From NCBI GenBank assembly GCA_937952995.1, contig CALFYB010000204.1:1-9918 (forward strand): 9,918 bases of DNA. The letters are read 5' to 3'. The position numbers and the translations under genes were made by a program. Positions 5,542 to 9,918 of the stretch are shown here, piece after piece. Under the pieces are notes generated by a model, which worked only from the letters and a program-made list of their open reading frames with translations, had not been told where the DNA came from and did not search any database. The first letter of the stretch is position 1. Every line of letters starts with the position of its first letter. Source of the DNA: an uncultured Caulobacteraceae bacterium (GTDB lineage: Bacteria > Pseudomonadota > Alphaproteobacteria > Caulobacterales > Caulobacteraceae).

Positions 5542-8447
5542 TGCGCCTCGTCCCAATTGTTCGCAGCCTTGGCCTCGACGATCAGGGGCACGCTGATCTG
5601 GACGGCAGGCTCTGCGGCCCGTTCCATCACCCGCTTGGCCAGGGCGCAGACGGCGTCGGCTTCTGAGGCCGGGGCCTCGAACACCAGTTCGTCGTGGACC
5701 TGCAACAGCATGCGGGCCTTTAAGCCCTCCTTGGCCAGAGCCGCAGGCATGCGCACCATCGCCCGGCGGATAATGTCGGCGGCGGCCCCTTGGATTGGGG
5801 CATTGATCGCGGCGCGCTCGGCGAACTGGCGCATGCCCGCTGCCTTGGCGCGGATGTCGGGGATGTTGATCCTTCGGCCAAACAGGCTGGTCACATAGCC
5901 GTTGGCGTGAACCTCGGCCTTGGTGCGGTCCATATAGGCGCGGATGCCGGGGAAGCGTTCGAAATAGGTGCGGATATAGGCGGCGGCCTGATCCTGCGGA
6001 ATCGACAGCTGGTTGGCGAGTCCAAAGCCTGAAATGCCGTAGATGATGCCGAAATTGATCGCCTTGGCCTGACGGCGGATCATCGGGTCCATCCCCTCGA
6101 CCGGCACGCCGAACATTTCAGAGGCGGTCATGGCATGGATGTCGAGCCCGTCTGCAAAGGCCTTCTTCAACTGCGGAATGTCGCCGATATGGGCCAGAAG
6201 CCGCAGCTCGATCTGGCTATAGTCGGCGCTGATCAGCACGTGGCCGGGTTCAGCGATGAAGGCTTGGCGGATCTTGCGGCCCTCTTCGGTGCGCACCGGG
6301 ATGTTCTGAAGGTTCGGGTCCGACGAGGACAGCCGCCCGGTGGTGGTCGAGGCCAGCGAGAACGAGGTGTGGACCCGGCCGGTGCGCGGGGCGATTGCAG
6401 CAACCAGCGCCTCGGTATAGGTGCCGCGCAGCTTGGCCAGCTGGCGCCAATCCAGCAGCACCTTGGGCAGGGCGTGCCCGGTCAGGGCAAGGTCTTCCAG
6501 CACAGCGGCGTCGGTGCTCCAGGCACCCGTAGCGGTCTTCTTGCCGCCGGGCAGGCCAAGCTCACCAAACAATATGTCGCCGATCTGCTTGGGACTGGCC
6601 AGATTGAACGGGTGACCGACAATCTCTTGGGCCTTGATCTCCAGATCGTTCATGCGCAGGGCAAATTCGTGCGACAGCTGGCGCAGACGCTCCTGATCGA
6701 CCTTGATCCCCGCACATTCCATCTGGGCCAGAACCGCAGGCAGGGGCCGTTCTAGGGTCTCATAGACGGTGAGCAGGTTCTCTTTGGCCAAACGTGGGCG
6801 TAAGGCTTGGTGCAGGCGCAAGGTGACGTCGGCATCCTCGGCGGCATAGGTCGTCGCCGCTTCCAAGCCGATCTGGTCAAAGCTTTTTTGCGTCTTGCCG
6901 GTGCCGGTGACCGACTTGAAGCTGATCGGTTCGTGACCCAGCCACAGGCGCGACAGCTCGTCCATGCCATGGCCGTGCAGACCGGCCTCCAGCACATAGG
7001 AGATCAGCATCGTGTCGTCGATCGGACCGACCGCGATGCCATAGCGCGACAGGACGGCCAGATCATATTTGGCGTTCTGGCCGACCTTGAGCACGGCTGG
7101 ATTTTCCAAGAGGGGCTTTAGCCGCGCCAAGGCCTGATCCATCGGGATCTGGTCCAGCGCTTCGGGCCCGTCAAGCAACAGGCCGTCGCCCTGCCGGTGC
7201 GCTAGCGGAATATAGCAGGCCTGACCCGGTGCAACGGCCAAGGACACGCCCACCAGTCCAGCATTGGCCGAGGACAGGGCATCGGTCTCTGTATCAAAGG
7301 CAATGGTGCCTACAGCTTCAGCCCTCGCGATCCAGTCATCGAGCGTTGCTAGGTCGCGCACGCAGACATAGCCGCCGGTATCGATCTGCTGGGGCGTCAC
7401 CGCCACAGGGGCGCTGTCGGACGGGGTAAAGGGCCTAGGCGCCATGGTCGGGGCGCTGGTCGGCGCAGACCCGTTCGAGCGGGCACCATTGCCATTGCCA
7501 TTAGCTGAGGCGGCGCGGGCATCGGCCCCGCCGTCACCCACCCGCCGAGCCAGCGAGCGAAACTCCATCTCTTCCAGAAAGGCGGTCAGGGCTGGGCCGT
7601 GCGGATCGTCGACCACCAGCTCTTCCAATGGCACAGGCCGGGGCGTGTTGACGTCCAACCGCACCAGCTCACGCGATAGGAGGATCTGGTCGGCAAAGTC
7701 GATCAGCGTCTGGCGGCGCTTGTCCTGCTTGATCTCGCCCGCGCGGGCCAGAACCGTGTCCAGATCGCCATATTCATTGATCAGCAGGGCCGCCGTCTTG
7801 ACCCCAATCCCCGGCGCACCGGGCACATTGTCGACGCTGTCGCCGGTCAGGGCCTGAAGGTCGACCACCTTGTCCGGGCTGACCCCGAACTTGTCGAACA
7901 CCTGCTCGGGACCGATCTTGAGGTTCTTCATGGTGTCGAGCATCATCACCCGATCCCCGACCAGCTGCATCAGGTCCTTGTCCGACGAGACGATCACCGC
8001 CTCGCCGCCCAAGTCGCGCACGTGGGTCGCATAGGAGGCGATCAGGTCGTCAGCCTCATAGTTGGCCAGCTCGATGGCCGGAACGCCAAAGGCCCGCGTC
8101 GCCTCGCGCACCAGCGCAAACTGCGGGATCAGGTCCTCCGGCGCAGGCGGGCGGTGGGCCTTGTAGGCGGGATAGAGATCATTGCGGAAGGTCTTGCCCG
8201 ACTGGTCGAAAATCACCGCCAGATGGGTCGGCCCATCGGGCGCGGTCCGCATCTCGACCAGCAACTTCCACAACATGTTGCAAAAGCCCTGGACCGCCCC
8301 CACCGGCATCCCATCCGACTTGCGCGTCAGCGGCGGCAAGGCGTGATAGGCGCGAAAAATATACCCCGACCCATCGACCAGATAGAGCCGCACAGGCGGA
8401 TGTTCCGGGGTGGCAAGGACGGGCGAGGTGTCAGCGGATTCGGTCAT
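5538..8447 (-). CDS. polA: DNA polymerase I
   Basis: A 969-residue polymerase for gap filling, RNA-primer removal and repair. Three domains are complete. The 5' nuclease (about 18-300) has LVDGSGYIFRAYHAL, NYEADDLIA, SSDKDL and TGDSVDNVPG. The 3'-5' exonuclease (about 360-550) has DTE at 385-387, Asp462 in NAKYDL, and Tyr534/Asp538 in YAAEDADVT, so proofreading residues are all kept. The polymerase has motif A DYSQIELR (742-749), motif B RRQAKAINFGIIYG (791-804) and motif C QVHDE (916-920). A low-complexity Asn/Gly/Ser/Ala/Pro linker (about 304-355) joins the first two domains. The ATG at 8447 is chosen because homology begins there and GGGGG precedes it. An in-frame upstream extension of 94 residues is low-complexity, Arg-rich and runs into the neighbouring gene. 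The 3' end meets the convergent gene with no room for a terminator. Confidence 0.97.
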   Translation of the reverse strand: MTESADTSPVLATPEHPPVRLYLVDGSGYIFRAYHALPPLTRKSDGMPVGAVQGFCNMLWKLLVEMRTAPDGPTHLAVIFDQSGKTFRNDLYPAYKAHRPPAPEDLIPQFALVREATRAFGVPAIELANYEADDLIASYATHVRDLGGEAVIVSSDKDLMQLVGDRVMMLDTMKNLKIGPEQVFDKFGVSPDKVVDLQALTGDSVDNVPGAPGIGVKTAALLINEYGDLDTVLARAGEIKQDKRRQTLIDFADQILLSRELVRLDVNTPRPVPLEELVVDDPHGPALTAFLEEMEFRSLARRVGDGGADARAASANGNGNGARSNGSAPTSAPTMAPRPFTPSDSAPVAVTPQQIDTGGYVCVRDLATLDDWIARAEAVGTIAFDTETDALSSANAGLVGVSLAVAPGQACYIPLAHRQGDGLLLDGPEALDQIPMDQALARLKPLLENPAVLKVGQNAKYDLAVLSRYGIAVGPIDDTMLISYVLEAGLHGHGMDELSRLWLGHEPISFKSVTGTGKTQKSFDQIGLEAATTYAAEDADVTLRLHQALRPRLAKENLLTVYETLERPLPAVLAQMECAGIKVDQERLRQLSHEFALRMNDLEIKAQEIVGHPFNLASPKQIGDILFGELGLPGGKKTATGAWSTDAAVLEDLALTGHALPKVLLDWRQLAKLRGTYTEALVAAIAPRTGRVHTSFSLASTTTGRLSSSDPNLQNIPVRTEEGRKIRQAFIAEPGHVLISADYSQIELRLLAHIGDIPQLKKAFADGLDIHAMTASEMFGVPVEGMDPMIRRQAKAINFGIIYGISGFGLANQLSIPQDQAAAYIRTYFERFPGIRAYMDRTKAEVHANGYVTSLFGRRINIPDIRAKAAGMRQFAERAAINAPIQGAAADIIRRAMVRMPAALAKEGLKARMLLQVHDELVFEAPASEADAVCALAKRVMERAAEPAVQISVPLIVEAKAANNWDEAH
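7486..7502 (-). repeat. Hexanucleotide repeat in the polA linker
   Basis: CCATTG is repeated 2.8 times on the plus strand, encoding on the minus strand the Asn-Gly run ANGNGNG at residues 315-321 of DNA polymerase I. It is in frame and a multiple of three, so length changes would only alter the flexible linker between the 5' nuclease and exonuclease domains. Confidence 0.6.
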
Positions 8448-8700
8448 ACCCCCAGAATAGGCCGGTCCTGCGCTTTGGTCACTAGGGGCTTGTTCCGCCG
8501 CCCCCTTGAATCGCCGCCCTCGCTTACCCACATCCGATAAGCGGACCGGGCCCCTCTGGCGTTTGCGACTGTCTTTGACGGTGGCGCGTGATGTCGGACC
8601 GCATCGGGTGCGCTCGGTGCTGGTTCTAGGGTTACCCCCACCCCACACCCTGACCTTTGGTGTCGAGCGCATCCTTTCACACTGTTCAGAAGGATGACCT
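8448..8700. other. Divergent intergenic region between polA and the zinc-ribbon gene
   Basis: This 253-bp gap must carry promoters for both flanking genes, but I could not pick convincing -35/-10 pairs on either strand. It contains a 6-bp inverted repeat CGCTTA/TAAGCG (8521-8526 and 8538-8543) and a 5-bp ACACC/GGTGT pair (8645-8649 and 8659-8663). Neither is followed by a T-run. No RNA gene is recognised here. Confidence 0.6.
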
Positions 8701-9006
8701 ATGCCCCTGCTTCTTTGCCCCAACTGCAATCAGTCCATGACCGCTGTGAACCGTCAGGGCGTCGAGTTCGATATGTGCCCGACCTGTCGCGGGGTCTGGC
8801 TGGATCGCGGCGAGCTGGAAAAGCTGGTCGCAGGGTCGTCTGCCCCGCCGGAAACCTCTGCGCCGCGTCCGCCGCAAGGCGCGGCCTACCAAGCGCCCTA
8901 TGGCCGTCAAGAGCCACCGAGGCGCTACAAAGACGATGATGACGACGACGATCACTATAAGCGCGGCAAGAAAAAGCGCTTTGACCTGTTCGACATATTT
9001 GACTGA
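8701..9006 (+). CDS. TFIIB-type zinc-ribbon protein with acidic/basic tail
   Basis: A 101-residue protein of the zf-TFIIB (YjcL-like) family, function unknown. One zinc ribbon occupies residues 4-43: CPNC at 6-9 and CPTC at 26-29 supply the four ligands, followed by the family hallmark GVWLDRGELEKL. The middle (45-75) is Pro/Ala-rich and disordered-looking. The tail has seven consecutive Asp (78-84), a basic patch (87-93) and a final FDLFDIFD, a tail layout I associate with alphaproteobacterial members. The ATG has AGAAGGA with 6-nt spacing; another ATG at 8694 is in a different frame. A terminator follows at 9017-9043. The family is thought to bind zinc and perhaps nucleic acid or protein, but no reaction is known. 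Confidence 0.9.
   Translation: MPLLLCPNCNQSMTAVNRQGVEFDMCPTCRGVWLDRGELEKLVAGSSAPPETSAPRPPQGAAYQAPYGRQEPPRRYKDDDDDDDHYKRGKKKRFDLFDIFD
8932..8952 (+). repeat. (GAY)7 trinucleotide run encoding poly-aspartate
   Basis: Seven successive GAC/GAT codons encode Asp78-Asp84 of the zinc-ribbon protein. Mixed GAC/GAT use suggests the run is kept for its amino acids rather than being a fresh slippage product. Confidence 0.8.
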
Positions 9007-9016
9007 CGAGACGAAA

Positions 9017-9054
9017 CCCGAGGGCCCGCTAGGGGGCCTCGGGGGACCTCTTTT
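9017..9054. terminator. Bidirectional-looking intrinsic terminator between convergent zinc-protein genes
   Basis: Arms CCCGAGGGCCC (9017-9027) and GGGGCCTCGGG (9033-9043) form a strong GC-rich stem of 7 bp, one mismatch and 3 bp with a 5-nt loop. On the plus strand it is followed by CCTCTTTT ending at 9054, 11 nt after the zinc-ribbon stop. On the minus strand the stem is followed directly by TTTCGTCTCG, so it can also serve the convergent gene ending at 9074. The T-runs are short, so efficiency is uncertain. Confidence 0.7.
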
Positions 9055-9073
9055 GACCTATGGGGGAGGGGGC

Positions 9074-9322
9074 CTAGTGCCCGCCGCCGATCTCATAGAC
9101 GCCCGGTACTTGGGCCTCAGCCTTAGCGGACTTGGGGCTGGCTTCGGTGTGGATAAAGCGGCGGTCGCAATAGGGACAGTCGACAAAGGCCTCGTCGCCC
9201 ATCTCTAGGAACACGCGCGGATGGCCCAGCGCGCCGCCGACGCCGTCACAGGCGATGCGGTGACCATGGACATAGACGACCTCGCCCGCAGGGCCTGCCG
9301 TGTCGGTGGGTTTAGCGGTCAT
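9074..9322 (-). CDS. Zinc-finger protein of the zf-CHCC (NDUFS6-like) family
   Basis: An 82-residue protein whose ligands Cys25, His34, Cys49 and Cys52 have the spacing C-x8-H-x14-C-x2-C. This is the pattern of the complex I accessory subunit NDUFS6 and its bacterial relatives. Alphaproteobacterial homologues are the likely ancestors of the mitochondrial subunit and are often encoded as lone small genes; a role in NADH dehydrogenase assembly or stability is plausible but not shown by the context here. The ATG at 9322 is preferred to one 18 nt upstream because GAGAGGAA (9331-9338) sits about 8 nt before it, while the upstream ATG lacks such a site. The C-terminus VPGVYEIGGGH is short and Gly-rich. 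Confidence 0.88.
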   Translation of the reverse strand: MTAKPTDTAGPAGEVVYVHGHRIACDGVGGALGHPRVFLEMGDEAFVDCPYCDRRFIHTEASPKSAKAEAQVPGVYEIGGGH

Positions 9323-9347
9323 GGCGCAGCTTCCTCTCATCGGACCC

Positions 9348-9378
9348 TTGGCCCACGCCCTTTTAGAACAGGGGCCAA
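9348..9378 (-). other. Inverted repeat in the leader of the NDUFS6-like gene
   Basis: TTGGCCC (9348-9354) and GGGCCAA (9372-9378) form a perfect 7-bp inverted repeat with a 17-nt loop. Within it GCCC and GGGC can pair alternatively. It lies between the candidate promoter and the start codon and could fold in the 5' leader. Function is not known. Confidence 0.35.
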
Positions 9379-9385
9379 CGGCGCA

Positions 9386-9414
9386 TAACTAAGGCGCGGC
9401 CGATGGGGCGTCAA
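9386..9414 (-). promoter_or_regulatory. Candidate promoter of the NDUFS6-like gene
   Basis: On the minus strand TTGACG (9409-9414) is followed after exactly 17 bp by TAGTTA (9386-9391), about 60 bp upstream of the ATG. The -35 box is good (5 of 6), the -10 box poor. This is a prediction from spacing and position. Confidence 0.35.
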
Positions 9415-9472
9415 TTCGGCAAAATCCTTCTCTTTGCTTGCGGACCCGTCCACCCGCCAATACCCTAGGGCT

Positions 9473-9883
9473 ATGACCCTTCCTGATTACGCCATCGAGG
9501 CGCGCGGCCTCGTCAAGACCTACCCTGCCACACGCGCCACGGGGGCCAAGACGGCGCTCGATCATATTGATCTGGCTGTGCCGCGCGGCTCGATCTTTGG
9601 GCTTTTGGGGCCGAACGGGGCGGGAAAATCGACCTTCATCAATATTCTGGCCGGTTTGACCCAAAAGACGGCGGGCACGGTCTCGATTTGGGGCCGCGAT
9701 ATCGACAGCCGCCCGCGCGATGCCCGCGCCGCCATCGGCGTCGTGCCGCAAGAACTGGCCGCCGACGTCTTCTTCACGCCCCGCGAATCGCTCGAGGTTC
9801 AGGCCGGTCTCTATGGCGTGCCCAAGGCTGAGCGTCAGACCGACGCCCTCTTGGCGGCACTGGGCCTCAGCGACAAGGCCGAT
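9473..9883 (+). CDS. ABC transporter ATP-binding protein (ABC-2/NatA-like), 3' truncated
   Basis: The first 137 codons of an ABC ATPase; the frame then runs into adapter sequence. It starts MTLPDYAIEARGLVKTYP, has an A-loop region around Tyr17, Walker A GPNGAGKS at 46-53, and the Q-loop glutamine Gln93 in IGVVPQEL. The signature motif, Walker B and H-loop would lie beyond the cut. The overall look (LVKTYP, GLLGPNGAGKSTFINILAGL, QELAADVFFTPRESLE) fits ATPases of ABC-2 type exporters rather than importers, and a membrane partner gene would be expected downstream. The substrate cannot be told. The ribosome-binding sequence is weak. Truncation is technical, not a pseudogene. Confidence 0.92.
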
Positions 9884-9918
9884 AGATCGGAAGAGCGTCG
9901 TGTAGGGAAAGAGTGTCT
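9884..9918 (-). other. Illumina TruSeq adapter remnant (right end)
   Basis: The last 35 bases begin AGATCGGAAGAGCGTCGTGT and are the reverse complement of the adapter seen at the left end, in longer form. They are not genomic. Any translation past 9883, including apparent reading frames that end at about 9905, is artefact. Confidence 0.98.

Noticed and set aside
6135..6755. 206-codon open frame on the plus strand inside polA, and similar long antisense frames elsewhere
   Set aside because: These are opposite-strand shadows of clearly homologous genes in GC-rich DNA, with no recognisable domain or start signal.
8448..8729. 94-residue in-frame N-terminal extension of DNA polymerase I
   Set aside because: It is Arg/Gly-rich without family similarity, covers the divergent promoter region and overlaps the zinc-ribbon start; polymerase homology begins just after the ATG at 8447.
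8932..8952. Possible engineered FLAG tag in the zinc-ribbon protein
   Set aside because: The leading Asp and trailing Lys of DYKDDDDK are absent, the run has seven Asp with mixed codons, and the flanking tail looks natural for the family.
24..9883. tRNA, rRNA, riboswitch, CRISPR array or insertion sequence
   Set aside because: No cloverleaf, spaced direct-repeat array, transposase or conserved leader was seen on either strand.
1..9918. Terminal inverted repeats suggesting a transposon or linear replicon
   Set aside because: The repeats are exact sequencing-adapter sequence, and the genes between them are chromosomal housekeeping genes.

Overview
This is a fragment of an alphaproteobacterial chromosome, most likely from Caulobacterales or a close relative. 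The evidence is high G+C, the gene order chvI-chvG-hprK-manX-ptsH, the short alphaproteobacterial form of HPr kinase, and single-protein matches by recognition only; no database was searched. Positions 1-23 and 9884-9918 are not genomic. They are the same Illumina TruSeq adapter in opposite orientations, so only 24-9883 is biological sequence and both ends are library cut points, not natural boundaries.

Left part (24-3627, all minus strand): a tight signalling operon. ChvI (response regulator) and ChvG (sensor kinase) form the envelope/acid-stress two-component system. The next genes, HprK, an EIIA of the mannose family and HPr, form a regulatory phosphotransferase branch with no sugar permease in view. 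Junctions are overlapping (chvI/chvG 32 nt, chvG/hprK ATGA, manX/ptsH ATGA). The exception is a 93-bp spacer before manX that holds a hairpin and a 12-bp tandem repeat. Beyond ptsH, at the window edge, lies a perfect 16-bp AT-rich palindrome. It is a candidate operator for the next gene, which in relatives with this synteny is ahcY.

Middle (3628-5541): a 171-bp divergent promoter region, then one plus-strand gene for a 580-residue soluble, mostly helical protein of unknown function. Its stop codon shares a CTAG with the stop of the convergent polA.

Right part (5538-9883): polA on the minus strand, a full three-domain DNA polymerase I with an intact proofreading site. A 253-bp divergent gap follows, then three small or partial genes: a TFIIB-type zinc-ribbon protein with an acidic tail (+), a bidirectional-looking terminator, an NDUFS6-like zinc protein (-), and the first 137 codons of an ABC transporter ATPase (+), cut by the adapter.

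Most of the window is conserved housekeeping and regulatory sequence. I found no mobile element, RNA gene, CRISPR array or obvious new defence system. The least explained items are the 580-residue protein beside chvI and the palindromes at 55-70 and 3766-3779.
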